In this document: piece after piece, positions 41,543 through 49,173 of the stretch
Layout: each line of letters begins with the position of its first letter
Position numbering within the stretch: the stretch's first letter is position 1
Assembly: GCA_024680555.1 (NCBI GenBank)
Contig: JAILCC010000018.1
Span: 1 to 49,173 of the forward strand
DNA: 49,173 nt
Origin: a bacterium
Lineage (GTDB): Bacteria > Cyanobacteriota > Vampirovibrionia > Gastranaerophilales > JAILCC01
Reading direction: 5' to 3'
The notes under the pieces: model-generated
The model's database searches: none
What the model was told of the DNA's origin: nothing
Seen by the model: only the letters and a program-made list of their open reading frames with translations
Position numbers and translations under genes: made by a program

Positions 41543-43090
41543 ATGGCAAAGTCGAATAATAAAGATATGATTATACGCTTATGGCTGTATGGAACATTGA
41601 TTGTATTGGTGTTGTTTTTTACGGGACATAGCTATATTGAAAATATTATAAATATTTCCGGAGCGGAAAGTTGTTATCGCAGCAAAAATTATGTATGTGC
41701 CTTTAAAGCGTATAGAAAGGCATTTGCGACTGATATGGATGATTCTAAATACATAGGTCATTATGTTGCTACCCTTTCGCAAATGAAAAAAATAGCGGTT
41801 GTACAAGAAGAATTAAATAATTTATTGGTTAAATATCCTGACAATTCTTATACCTCAGATATTGAGGCGATTTTTGAAAAAATAAAAGAAGATGTGGATG
41901 CAAAATACCCTGATACATATATAAATGATGTTGTTCAAGGGGTTAATGTTGTTCACTGGAATACAAAAGAAAGAAATACGCTCATCGTTTTTATTGATGA
42001 ATCAAACACTTCAAGCTTTCCCGGTTATTATATAGATGAAGTGAAGAATGCGTTTAAAGATTATTCGGCTGCGTTAAATAATATGATAAAGTTTGAATAT
42101 ACGAACACAAGTTCTCAGGCGGATATAAATATTTCTTTTGTAAGGCAGATATCAGGCGGACAATGTAATAACTCGGACTGCTCTAACGTAATGGGGCTTA
42201 CCGAAAATACCACGGTCGGTTCGCAATTATCTAAAGCCGTTATAAGATTCCGTTATCAAGATTCGGATAATACCGATTTTACTAAAAATCAGATATATAA
42301 TATTGCAAAACACGAAATAGGACACGCACTTGGAGTTTCGGGGCACAGTTATCATCCCGAAGATATTATGTATCCTGTAAGTAATGATGCAAAATTTTCA
42401 ATTGATGCTCAAGTTTTGAAAATCACCCGAAAGGAATTTTCTCAAAGAGATATAGATACTTTCAAACTTTTATACAATATAGTTCCCGATATTACGGATA
42501 AAAGTTATGATGTAACCAAATACCCCGATATGTATTTCCCTATTGCGGCTATCGGAACCAAAAAACAAATAGGTGAAAAAAATCTTGAAGAATCTCAAAG
42601 ATATGCCGATATGGTAGATACCAATTATATTTCTCAAATGAATTTGGCGGAGGGGTATTTTGCCAGTAAAAATTTTGATAAGGCGCAAGAAGCATTTTCG
42701 GATGCGCTTATTCTGGCAAATTCCAATGAGGAAAAGTTTGCAGTTTATAACAATTTGGCAGTGGTTTTTTATGAGAAAAAAGATTATGAAGCTGCTATTG
42801 AATATGCCGATATGGCAAACAGTTATTCTAAAGACGAATTGGCAAATGAAATAAAAGCATATTGTTATATAGAACTAAACAGATATAAAGAAGCGCAAAA
42901 ATTGTTGGAACGTCTTTGCAAATTGTATCCGCAAAATCCTACATATTCCGGTGCTCTTGTTGGAGTATATTTTAAACAGTATAAAACTATAAGCGCATTA
43001 AAGGAGTTGAAACGTATAAAAAAAGAAAATCCGGCAGCTATTCAAGAGCCGATATTTAAACCATATGGTATGTTATTAAAGTTTTTGTAA
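41543..43090 (+). CDS. Membrane-anchored metzincin (matrixin-like) protease with TPR repeats
   Basis: 515 residues. N-terminal membrane anchor about 12-28, then an M10-like catalytic domain: zinc motif HEIGHALGVSGH (257-268, HExxHxxGxxH) and Met-turn DIMYP (274-278), preceded by VIRFRYQDSDN. The C-terminal third has TPR units (MNLAEGYFASKNFDKAQEAFSDAL, VYNNLAVVFYEKKDYEAAIEYAD by their cores). Predicted to sit outside the membrane, cleaving or processing proteins recognised through the TPRs (inference). No propeptide cysteine switch is obvious. Confidence 0.85.
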   Translation: MAKSNNKDMIIRLWLYGTLIVLVLFFTGHSYIENIINISGAESCYRSKNYVCAFKAYRKAFATDMDDSKYIGHYVATLSQMKKIAVVQEELNNLLVKYPDNSYTSDIEAIFEKIKEDVDAKYPDTYINDVVQGVNVVHWNTKERNTLIVFIDESNTSSFPGYYIDEVKNAFKDYSAALNNMIKFEYTNTSSQADINISFVRQISGGQCNNSDCSNVMGLTENTTVGSQLSKAVIRFRYQDSDNTDFTKNQIYNIAKHEIGHALGVSGHSYHPEDIMYPVSNDAKFSIDAQVLKITRKEFSQRDIDTFKLLYNIVPDITDKSYDVTKYPDMYFPIAAIGTKKQIGEKNLEESQRYADMVDTNYISQMNLAEGYFASKNFDKAQEAFSDALILANSNEEKFAVYNNLAVVFYEKKDYEAAIEYADMANSYSKDELANEIKAYCYIELNRYKEAQKLLERLCKLYPQNPTYSGALVGVYFKQYKTISALKELKRIKKENPAAIQEPIFKPYGMLLKFL

Positions 43091-43098
43091 GGATATTC

Positions 43099-43722
43099 AT
43101 GAGTATAGATAATATTTTTAATTTTATCGGTATAACAATTGGAGAAAATTCAAGCTGCGATTCTGGGATATGCGTTATAAACAGAGACAATGAAATTGTC
43201 AGAATAGATAAAGCGTACTCTATAGATGAATTAAAAGATTGCGTTGCGGGAATTGCCGGCAAAAAAAATTCCGTAATATGTATTGATATGCCTGAGTATT
43301 ATGAACTTTTGGAGGGTAAATGGCGCATATCTAACAAGGCGGTTAAACCATTAAAAATAGATTTTGATTATCAAGGCAAAGATGGATGGACTTCAAGGTA
43401 TTCTGACAGAGGCTCTGATTTTTACAGAAAGCTTTTGGCAGAGGGGTATGCGGTTTATCGTTATTGCAGCAATTTTACTAAAACGATTTTGGAACTTCAT
43501 CCGTATATGAAAGAAAGAACGCCCGCTGGTTGTAAGTTTTTGCAGATGGCTATAAAGGAAAAACTGGGAATAAAAAACTTTCCGCCCAATATGCTTCCGG
43601 TATCTGTTCTTGATGCGATTTTGGGTGCTTATATTGCCCAAAAAATTGCTAATGGAACGCTTGGAGTTGATTACGAGGTGGGTTACAAGTACAAAGATAT
43701 TGATATTATTAGCCTTAAATAA
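43099..43722 (+). CDS. DUF429 family (RNase H-like fold) protein
   Basis: 207 residues. Pattern of DUF429 predicted nucleases: early strand FIGITIGENSSCDSGICVI, CIDMPEYYELL, RYSDRGSDFYRKL, ILELHPYMKER and SVLDAILGAYIAQKI. The acidic residues in IDMP, ELHP and LDAI correspond to the family's conserved sites. Function experimentally unclear. Third gene in the TPR operon (8 nt gap, AAGGA ribosome binding site). Moderate certainty because similarity is patchy. Confidence 0.6.
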   Translation: MSIDNIFNFIGITIGENSSCDSGICVINRDNEIVRIDKAYSIDELKDCVAGIAGKKNSVICIDMPEYYELLEGKWRISNKAVKPLKIDFDYQGKDGWTSRYSDRGSDFYRKLLAEGYAVYRYCSNFTKTILELHPYMKERTPAGCKFLQMAIKEKLGIKNFPPNMLPVSVLDAILGAYIAQKIANGTLGVDYEVGYKYKDIDIISLK

Positions 43723-43748
43723 AAAGCACCCTGTATGGGTGCTTTTTA
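43721..43748. terminator. Bidirectional terminator
   Basis: Perfect 11-bp stem AAAAAGCACCC/GGGTGCTTTTT, loop TGTAT, between convergent genes. Confidence 0.9.
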
Positions 43749-43749
43749 T

Positions 43750-44805
43750 TTATCTGTAATTTTCTGACAATTTTCTGTAGTATGCCTCGTTATAAATGTA
43801 ATCTTCCATAGCCTGATCGTAGAATGTTGAATCGTATCCTCCCGCAAGATAGCCGGGGTAATTTTTCTTGACGTAATCATACATCATGACAATTCTCTTG
43901 TCGGTAGATGGGTGGTCTGCCCAAAAATCAACGTAGTTTTCACCGATTTTGTTCATGATTGCAATTGCGGCAAGCGGGTTGTATCCTGCTTTTACTACAT
44001 AATCCATGCTTAACAGGTCGGCATTTTTTTCCATTACTCTTGAAACTTTTTTCTCTCCTAAACCAGTTAATGCTTCAGCAGCCAGACCAACACCCATAGA
44101 TGCCCATTTGTTTTTTGTTGCTTCTTCTACTGCTATTGTAGCTGCTGATGTCGCAACCGCACCTGTTGCTCTTACTGCAATCCCTTTTGCAACGTGGTGA
44201 CTGGTTGCATGTCCGATTTCGTGACCAATTACATAAGCAAGTTCTGCTTCGTCTTCACAATATTTGATTAATCCTTTATATACTCTGATTGTTCCGGAAA
44301 AATTTGTATTTGCGTTAGCTACATCACTTTCATCATATTTAAATGTAATTGGTGTTGTAATTCCGTTTGCTCTGATAATGTTTTTACCAATTCTGTTTAC
44401 CATTGCTTGCAGTTCGGCAGGTGATTGGTTTTGGTATAGTGATTCTTTTTGTGTCTTTTCAATTCTGCCCTCTATTTGCAAGTCTTTTTCGGAAATATTC
44501 TTACTGTTGGTAGTATTCAATTTTTCTTGAAAAGCAGGTTTCATTTGATAAGAAGGTGCAGCTTGTGCCGGCGGGGTATAATAATTCATACTTTTGTTAT
44601 CTGTCGCCTTTTTTACTTCTTGCTTTGCAGGTTTTACCTGATTTTGATATGATGTATTGTTTGAGGGGGTTGGACTGTTCATCATGTCCATAATCTGATT
44701 ATTTAATTGGAGTTGGCTTACTCCGTACTGGGCAGGATTTGCTATTGCATTTGAGCACGACAAAACACCTATGACTATGCCACACACTAAAAAACGATTT
44801 TTCAT
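43750..44805 (-). CDS. Exported M48 family metallopeptidase
   Basis: 351 residues from the ATG at 44805, with GGAGAA upstream; the frame's earlier ATGs fall in the promoter leader. Signal peptide MKNRFLVCGIVIGVLSCSNAIA, a Gln/Asn/Pro-rich linker (24-110), then an M48 domain: VIGHEIGHATSHH (His195, Glu196, His199), third ligand Glu259 in MEKNADLLSMDYV, and FWADHPSTDKRI. Similar to BepA/Oma1-like periplasmic peptidases (LoiP/YcaL). No TPR tail. Driven by a sigma-28-type promoter, so probably co-expressed with flagella. Confidence 0.88.
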   Translation of the reverse strand: MKNRFLVCGIVIGVLSCSNAIANPAQYGVSQLQLNNQIMDMMNSPTPSNNTSYQNQVKPAKQEVKKATDNKSMNYYTPPAQAAPSYQMKPAFQEKLNTTNSKNISEKDLQIEGRIEKTQKESLYQNQSPAELQAMVNRIGKNIIRANGITTPITFKYDESDVANANTNFSGTIRVYKGLIKYCEDEAELAYVIGHEIGHATSHHVAKGIAVRATGAVATSAATIAVEEATKNKWASMGVGLAAEALTGLGEKKVSRVMEKNADLLSMDYVVKAGYNPLAAIAIMNKIGENYVDFWADHPSTDKRIVMMYDYVKKNYPGYLAGGYDSTFYDQAMEDYIYNEAYYRKLSENYR

Positions 44806-44845
44806 TAAAAAGTTCTCCATAATAATTACTACCATTCTGTTGTTT

Positions 44846-44873
44846 ATATCGGCAGTGTGCATGAAAAACTTTA
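44846..44873 (-). promoter_or_regulatory. Sigma-28 (FliA/SigD)-type promoter of the M48 peptidase gene
   Basis: On the minus strand: TAAAGTTT (44866-44873), 12-nt spacer, GCCGATAT (44846-44853). It has the same spacing, and the same flanking CTAAAGTTTTT, as the site at 36986-37013. Expected start about 35 nt before the ATG. Confidence 0.75.
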
Positions 44874-44965
44874 GAATTTTTACCAAAATTGTTACAAATA
44901 TTTATAAACAATAAAATATTTCACATGTCAGAAATGTGAAACAATATGGCGAATATGTTTATAAA

Positions 44966-45169
44966 TTACGCTTTTTTGCCTTTTTCGTACATGTCAGCTG
45001 CAATTATGCGGCATGCTGTACGAAGAGCCGCTTGTGTTTTAGGATTTTCAACAATAACTACTCCGCCGTAGCTTTGGTTTTGGATATGTTTGGGTTTGGG
45101 ACAGTTATTTTGATTATTTTGTACGTCTTTTCCAAACTTTAAACTATTGCTAACTTTAACCAATCTCAT
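44966..45169 (-). CDS. Small hypothetical protein, 67 residues
   Basis: ATG at 45169 with AGAGG 9 nt upstream, similar to the leader of the 141-residue protein gene. Sequence not recognised: basic N terminus (MRLVKVSNSLKFGKD), Asn/Gln-rich middle, then GGVVIVENPKTQAALRTACRIIAADMYEKGKKA, likely strand plus helix. No membrane segment. Lies alone between the M48 gene and the ROK kinase. Confidence 0.5.
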   Translation of the reverse strand: MRLVKVSNSLKFGKDVQNNQNNCPKPKHIQNQSYGGVVIVENPKTQAALRTACRIIAADMYEKGKKA

Positions 45170-45296
45170 AAATGAAAACCTCTAAAATACAGTCTGCGTA
45201 TAAAATCACACCCTCAATTTAGCACAACGATGTTTTTTTTTCAAGTAGTAAAAACGATTATTTTGCAAAAAATTGAATTATTTATGAGAATGACTT

Positions 45297-45324
45297 TTGA
45301 ATTTTATATAAACTGTAATATAAT
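45297..45324 (+). promoter_or_regulatory. Promoter of the ROK kinase-ruvA operon
   Basis: TTGAAT (45297-45302), 16-nt spacer, perfect TATAAT (45319-45324), about 30 nt before the start. Confidence 0.65.
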
Positions 45325-45352
45325 AACCTTGTAACCGTTTGGGAGTTTATGA

Positions 45353-46318
45353 ATGGCAAAATATTCTATCGGAATAGATTTGGGCGGAACTAAGATACTT
45401 GCTGCAATTGTTGATATAACTACCGGCAAGGTGCTTTATTCTTCCAAGAAGAAAACCAAAAAGGATAAAGGTGCAGACAAGATTACCAAAAAAGTCATTG
45501 AACTTGTTAAAGAATTGTCTGATGAAAGCGGCATTCCCCTTGCGGATGTCGGTTCTGTCGGTTTGGGGCTGGCAGGGCAAGTGGACAGAGAAAAAGGAAT
45601 TTTGATTGCGGCGCCAAATTTAGATTGTTTTAACGTCAATTTTAAGGCGGCTCTTGAGGCGGAATATAATATTCCTGTTTTTATCGGCAATGATGTCGAA
45701 GTTGCTACTGTCGGTGAATTAATGTTCGGTGCAGGCAAAGGACATGAAAACTATGTATGTGTTTTTGTCGGAACGGGAGTTGGTTCGGGGATAGTTATAA
45801 ATGGGAAAATTCATTCGGGTTATACGGGCACTGCCGGAGAAATAGGGCATATTACAGTTTCGCAAGACGGACGTGCCTGCGGCTGCGGTGCAAATGGATG
45901 TTTGGAAGCTTATGCTTCAAGAACGGCAATAGAACAGAAAATAAAAGGTGCAATCAAAAAAGGGCATAAATCAATCATTACCGAGCTTATAAAAGATGAC
46001 GGCATTATACGTTCAAAATATTTGAAAACCGCTCTTGATAACAATGATGAAATTGTTTTAAACTGTATTACCGAGGCTGCGGAGTATTTGAGTTCTGGTT
46101 TAGCAAGTGTAATAAACTTTTTAAATCCCGAAATGATTATTCTCGGGGGCGGACTTGTTGATGCAATCGATTTCTTTTTTGATTTAACTACGAAAAAAAC
46201 ATTGGCAAAATGCCTTCCTACTCCGTCCGAAAAAACTAACATTGTTAAAGCAAAACTCGGTGATTTTTCAGGAGTGGTCGGTGCCGCTATGCTAAAAACT
46301 TACAGGGAGCAGTTATGA
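45353..46318 (+). CDS. ROK family sugar kinase (probable glucokinase)
   Basis: 321 residues. IGIDLGGTKILAAIVD ATP motif, GNDVEVATVGE sugar site, GTGVGSGIV, EIGHITV and the ROK zinc motif CGCGANGCLEAYAS. Bacterial glucokinases of this type phosphorylate glucose from ATP; with MalQ present, starch/maltodextrin use is plausible. Overlaps ruvA by 4 nt. Confidence 0.9.
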   Translation: MAKYSIGIDLGGTKILAAIVDITTGKVLYSSKKKTKKDKGADKITKKVIELVKELSDESGIPLADVGSVGLGLAGQVDREKGILIAAPNLDCFNVNFKAALEAEYNIPVFIGNDVEVATVGELMFGAGKGHENYVCVFVGTGVGSGIVINGKIHSGYTGTAGEIGHITVSQDGRACGCGANGCLEAYASRTAIEQKIKGAIKKGHKSIITELIKDDGIIRSKYLKTALDNNDEIVLNCITEAAEYLSSGLASVINFLNPEMIILGGGLVDAIDFFFDLTTKKTLAKCLPTPSEKTNIVKAKLGDFSGVVGAAMLKTYREQL

Positions 46319-46950
46319 TTAGTTATTTGAAAGGTATTTTAGTTTCAAAAAATATAACAACAGGCGGGGCAAAAGTTGTAGTCGAGGTGAATAATATCGG
46401 CTATGAAGTTTGGGTGAATAAAAAAACGTATATGTCTTTGCCGGATATTTCAGATGAAGTTTGTATTTATACTTCTTTGATACACAAGGAAGATGCAATG
46501 ATATTATGCGGTTTCCTTTCCGCACAAGAAAGAGAGACATTCTGCGTATTGCAGACAGTTTCCGGAATAGGAATGAAAGCAGCTTTGCTTATATTGGAAT
46601 TGCCGTTAAAAGATATAGTTTCAGCAGTTATATCCGAAGATGAAAAAGTTATTTGCCAAATAAAGGGTATAGGTCCGAAATTAGCAAAGAGATTGATTTT
46701 GGAATTGAAAGACAAAATAAAGGCATTGAAAGACGAATTGGCTTTGGATGTTGTACAATCTGATTCTAAAAAAGAAAATTATGCTGATATTTCGGAAGGT
46801 TTTAAAGAAGCACAAGCAGTTTTAAATTCTTTGGGTTATACTGGAGATGAAATCAGTGTCGGGTTAGAGGCAGCCTTGATTCGTGTTAAAGATAAAAACG
46901 ATACCCAAGAAATATTACAAAATGCGTTGTCGGTGATTTCCGGGGGTTAA
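46315..46950 (+). CDS. ruvA: Holliday junction branch migration protein RuvA
   Basis: 211 residues. N-terminal OB domain (MISYLKGILVSKNI, GYEVWV), tandem helix-hairpin-helix region (LQTVSGIGMKAALLIL, QIKGIGPKLAKRLILELKDK) and C-terminal domain (EAQAVLNSLGYTGDEI) that contacts RuvB. ruvB and ruvC are not here. Confidence 0.95.
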   Translation: MISYLKGILVSKNITTGGAKVVVEVNNIGYEVWVNKKTYMSLPDISDEVCIYTSLIHKEDAMILCGFLSAQERETFCVLQTVSGIGMKAALLILELPLKDIVSAVISEDEKVICQIKGIGPKLAKRLILELKDKIKALKDELALDVVQSDSKKENYADISEGFKEAQAVLNSLGYTGDEISVGLEAALIRVKDKNDTQEILQNALSVISGG

Positions 46951-46953
46951 GAA

Positions 46954-47631
46954 TTGAAAATAGAATTAAAAGAAGAGTTTAAGTTTGGATTTTTTATTTT
47001 TTTAATAACTGCGATTGTTTCATCGTTGATAACGGTAGAATTTTTGCGCTATTCGGGTTATTCCGAAGCTGACAGTGCTATGGTTAAAAAAATTCAAAGT
47101 CTCGCAACCCTTTTGGAAGAAGCAAATACCCACAATGAAAAATTGAGTCAGGAAGTAATTGCTCTTGAAAAAGAAATTTTTGAACTGAAACACGGACTAT
47201 CTCCAAACGGAACTTCTTTGCAGGTCAGAGAAATGTATCAGCTTGCAGGATTTTCTAATATTACCGGTGCGGGCGCAATAATTACTATTACCGAACAGGA
47301 TGACAAAATTAACCGCCAAAAAGATTATGCCAACACTCTCCAAAGTGATGACCTGTTGAGATTTATAAATGTTCTGAAAGCGTCAGGTGCTACTGCAATA
47401 TGCGTAAATAACCAACGTCTTGTTGTTACATCCGAAATTACCAATGCCGACAACAATATTGTTATAAATAAAAAGAAAATTGCACCGCCATACATAATTA
47501 AAGTTCTTGGCGATTTTGATACAATATATTCCGCATTGACCATGAGGGGCGGAATGGTAGAGTATTTGGGACTTTACAACATAGATACTAATATACAAAA
47601 ATCAGACAAAATAACGATTAACGCATATTAG
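46954..47631 (+). CDS. DUF881 family protein
   Basis: 225 residues from a TTG start; GGGGG lies 8 nt upstream. Membrane helix about 12-30, coiled coil about 48-78, then the DUF881 domain (GAGAIITITEQD, LLRFINVLKASGATAICVNNQRLV, PYIIKVLGDFDTIYSALTMRGG). Found near cell-division or sporulation genes in Firmicutes and in cyanobacterial relatives; function unknown. Last gene of the operon. A 16-bp palindrome AGGTTTTTAAAAACCT overlaps just after the stop. Confidence 0.85.
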   Translation: MKIELKEEFKFGFFIFLITAIVSSLITVEFLRYSGYSEADSAMVKKIQSLATLLEEANTHNEKLSQEVIALEKEIFELKHGLSPNGTSLQVREMYQLAGFSNITGAGAIITITEQDDKINRQKDYANTLQSDDLLRFINVLKASGATAICVNNQRLVVTSEITNADNNIVINKKKIAPPYIIKVLGDFDTIYSALTMRGGMVEYLGLYNIDTNIQKSDKITINAY

Positions 47632-47646
47632 GTTTTTAAAAACCTC

Positions 47647-47675
47647 TTGACACGGTTTTTGATATCTCGTAAAAT
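47647..47675 (+). promoter_or_regulatory. Promoter of the acyl-ACP/acyl-CoA synthetase gene
   Basis: Perfect TTGACA (47647-47652), 17-nt spacer, TAAAAT (47670-47675). The -35 box directly abuts the palindrome AGGTTTTTAAAAACCT, which may terminate the upstream operon or act as an operator. Confidence 0.75.
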
Positions 47676-47709
47676 AGTATTGTAAAACACAAGACGAGGT
47701 ATTAGAAAA

Positions 47710-49173
47710 ATGACGTTAGTGGAAGATAGAGATTTGTGTGAAATTCTAAGACAATTAGAAGGTGTCAAAGGAATGGTCGATTATTTGGAAAAGTGCGACC
47801 AAGACTATATGGACAATATGGCAATTACAGATATGTACTCCGGAATAAAGATGACATATCGTGAATTGTGGAATGATGTTAATCTTTTTGCATCCGGTTT
47901 GCAATCTTTGGGGCTCAAAAAAGGCGAGTTTGTTGCGTTATATAGCGAAAATAACGGCAGATGGTGCGTAATGGACCTTGCTATTATGAAATGCGGTGCA
48001 ATCGACGTTCTGCGTGGTGCAAACGCTCCGGTTGTAGAACTGGATTATATTCTTAATCACTCAGATGCGGTAGGGGCGATTATACAAGATGAACAAACAT
48101 TTGGAAAATTAAAAGAAGTTTTAAAAAAATACAAATTGAAATTTGTTGCTTTGATGTTCGGAAAAGAAAAAGCAGACCTTTCTGATTTTGAAATTCCGGT
48201 ATATTCATACGAAGAAATTTTGGAAATAGGTAAAAAGAACGAATTTCAATATGTTGATATGAATGTCGAAGAACCTTGTACAATGATTTATACGTCAGGT
48301 ACAACTGGTGAGCCTAAAGGCGTACTTTTGACACATAAAAACTTCTTATGGCAGTTGCCTGGTGTACACTGCGGATTTATGGGAAAATCAACAGACAATA
48401 CAATTCAACTTCTTCCCATTTGGCACTCTTATGAAAGAATAGGGCAGTATTACTATTTGACAAGAGGTTCTCACCTGCACTTTACAACGGTATCTGCGTT
48501 TAAAAAAGATATTTTAAGATACAAAATCGATACTATGATGTCTGTTCCCCGTATTTGGGAAGCATTCAGGCTTGGTATTTATCAAAAATTAAAACAAAGC
48601 AGTCCTATTATGTATTATATTTTTGATGCTGCAGTTAAAAACAGTATCACATATAAAATTCACAAAATGTATGCAGAAAGACGTTTGACTAACAAGCAAA
48701 CATCATATAAACGTCTTTCACGTTTATACCATGCATTGGCTCGTTCTTTCAGAAAACCAATACACGCTTTATGTATGAGAACTATTTACAAATCATTGAA
48801 GCAAAAAATTGGTTTGAATATGAGGACAAGTATCTCTGGCGGCGGTGCAATTTCTATGAAAGACGAACTTTTCTACGATGCAATCGGTTTTAACCTCAGA
48901 ATCGGTTACGGTTTGACTGAAACGGCGCCGGTATTGACTCTTCGCAGTTCAAAAGATCCGAACTTCCTGGGTTCTGCAGGTACACCTATATTCGGTACGG
49001 AAATCAAAATTGTTGATGTTGAAACAAAAGAAGAACTTCCGCCGTTTACAAAAGGTCTTGTTATGGCAAGAGGACCGCAAGTTATGAATGGATACTACAA
49101 AAATCCTGAAGCTACCAAAGCGGTTCTTTCTGAGGACGGATGGTTTAATACGGGCGATTTAGGATGGCTTACC
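47710..49173 (+). CDS. Long-chain acyl-ACP/acyl-CoA synthetase (AMP-binding), 3' end missing
   Basis: ATG start at 47710; 488 residues visible and the frame runs off the window. AMP-binding signature IYTSGTTGEPKGVLLTH, LLPIWHSYERIGQYY, GYGLTETAPVLT and GWFNTGDLG are present. The segment MDLAIMKCGAIDVLRGANAP followed by VVELDYILNHSD resembles cyanobacterial acyl-ACP synthetases (Aas) and plant AAE15/16 rather than FadD, suggesting recycling of free fatty acids onto ACP. GAGG lies upstream of the start. Confidence 0.88.
   Translation, partial: MTLVEDRDLCEILRQLEGVKGMVDYLEKCDQDYMDNMAITDMYSGIKMTYRELWNDVNLFASGLQSLGLKKGEFVALYSENNGRWCVMDLAIMKCGAIDVLRGANAPVVELDYILNHSDAVGAIIQDEQTFGKLKEVLKKYKLKFVALMFGKEKADLSDFEIPVYSYEEILEIGKKNEFQYVDMNVEEPCTMIYTSGTTGEPKGVLLTHKNFLWQLPGVHCGFMGKSTDNTIQLLPIWHSYERIGQYYYLTRGSHLHFTTVSAFKKDILRYKIDTMMSVPRIWEAFRLGIYQKLKQSSPIMYYIFDAAVKNSITYKIHKMYAERRLTNKQTSYKRLSRLYHALARSFRKPIHALCMRTIYKSLKQKIGLNMRTSISGGGAISMKDELFYDAIGFNLRIGYGLTETAPVLTLRSSKDPNFLGSAGTPIFGTEIKIVDVETKEELPPFTKGLVMARGPQVMNGYYKNPEATKAVLSEDGWFNTGDLGWLT

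Noticed and set aside
42601..42830. Further GCCGATAT occurrences in the metzincin gene and at 19620 in pilT
   Set aside because: They lie inside coding sequence and lack a TAAAGTTT box at 11-12 nt, so they were not called FliA promoters.
1..49173. tRNA, rRNA, tmRNA, riboswitch or complete insertion sequence
   Set aside because: No T-loop-like motifs, conserved rRNA segments, known riboswitch cores or transposase genes were recognised on either strand by eye; a covariance search would be the decisive test.

Overview
The window is AT-rich, densely packed bacterial DNA with short intergenic gaps, AGGAG-type ribosome binding sites and many U-tailed hairpin terminators. Gene content suggests a non-photosynthetic relative of cyanobacteria (Vampirovibrionia/Gastranaerophilales type, often gut-associated). 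Clues are a cyanobacterial/plant-type acyl-ACP synthetase-like gene at the right edge, FTLAE-type prepilin-like proteins, ThyX in place of ThyA, a tagA-csaB pair, flagellar genes and several small lineage-specific proteins. This assignment is inference; no rRNA or tRNA gene was found to confirm it.

Layout. 1-3.3 kb: 3' part of a very large cysteine-rich surface protein ending in EF-hand-like calcium loops. 3.4-6.3 kb: an unknown small protein, a possible structured RNA, then an NfeD/stomatin membrane-microdomain operon. 6.5-8.7 kb: a PHP phosphoesterase and a self-cleaving (S24) phage-type repressor divergent from two small cysteine-bearing proteins. 8.8-10.9 kb: three overlapping flagellar genes (FliJ, FliK-like, FlgF/G-like). 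10.9-16.7 kb: a PLP decarboxylase, a prepilin-like protein, ComF, RseP, L31, ThyX. 16.8-21.9 kb: unknown coiled-coil protein, degenerate metallophosphoesterase, PilT, 4-alpha-glucanotransferase. 22.2-26.3 kb: small winged-helix protein, yceD-rpmF-plsX-fabD-fabG, ribbon-helix-helix protein. 26.3-31.1 kb (minus strand): a candidate small RNA and a pfkB-csaB-tagA-tktN-tktC operon. 31.2-39 kb: lipoprotein, unknown proteins, degenerate PIG-L-like protein, ProB, APC permease, Upp, FolC. 39-40.5 kb: a hairpin-dense non-coding stretch, SpeD, and a pseudogene scrap of a prepilin-like gene. 40.6-45.2 kb: two TPR proteins (one a membrane-anchored metzincin protease), a DUF429 protein, an exported M48 peptidase and a small unknown protein. 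45.3-49.2 kb: ROK kinase, RuvA, DUF881 and a truncated acyl-ACP/acyl-CoA synthetase.

Main discovery candidate. Three sites match the flagellar sigma-28 (FliA/SigD) promoter, TAAAGTT(T/G) then 11-12 nt then GCCGATA(A/T), all on the minus strand. One precedes the exported M48 peptidase and one precedes an unknown 141-residue protein. The third precedes no protein gene: it points into an approximately 75-nt segment made of a 5' hairpin, a single-stranded ACCUCCUCCCC (anti-Shine-Dalgarno) stretch and an intrinsic terminator. This is the architecture of a trans-acting small RNA that would be made under flagellar control. Together with the flagellar structural genes and pilT, the window looks like part of a motility/surface-interaction programme.

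Other points of interest are two hydrolase-fold proteins that have lost metal ligands (metallophosphoesterase and PIG-L types), an S24 repressor module with a C-x2-C-x5-C partner protein, and the hairpin-dense 39 kb interval.
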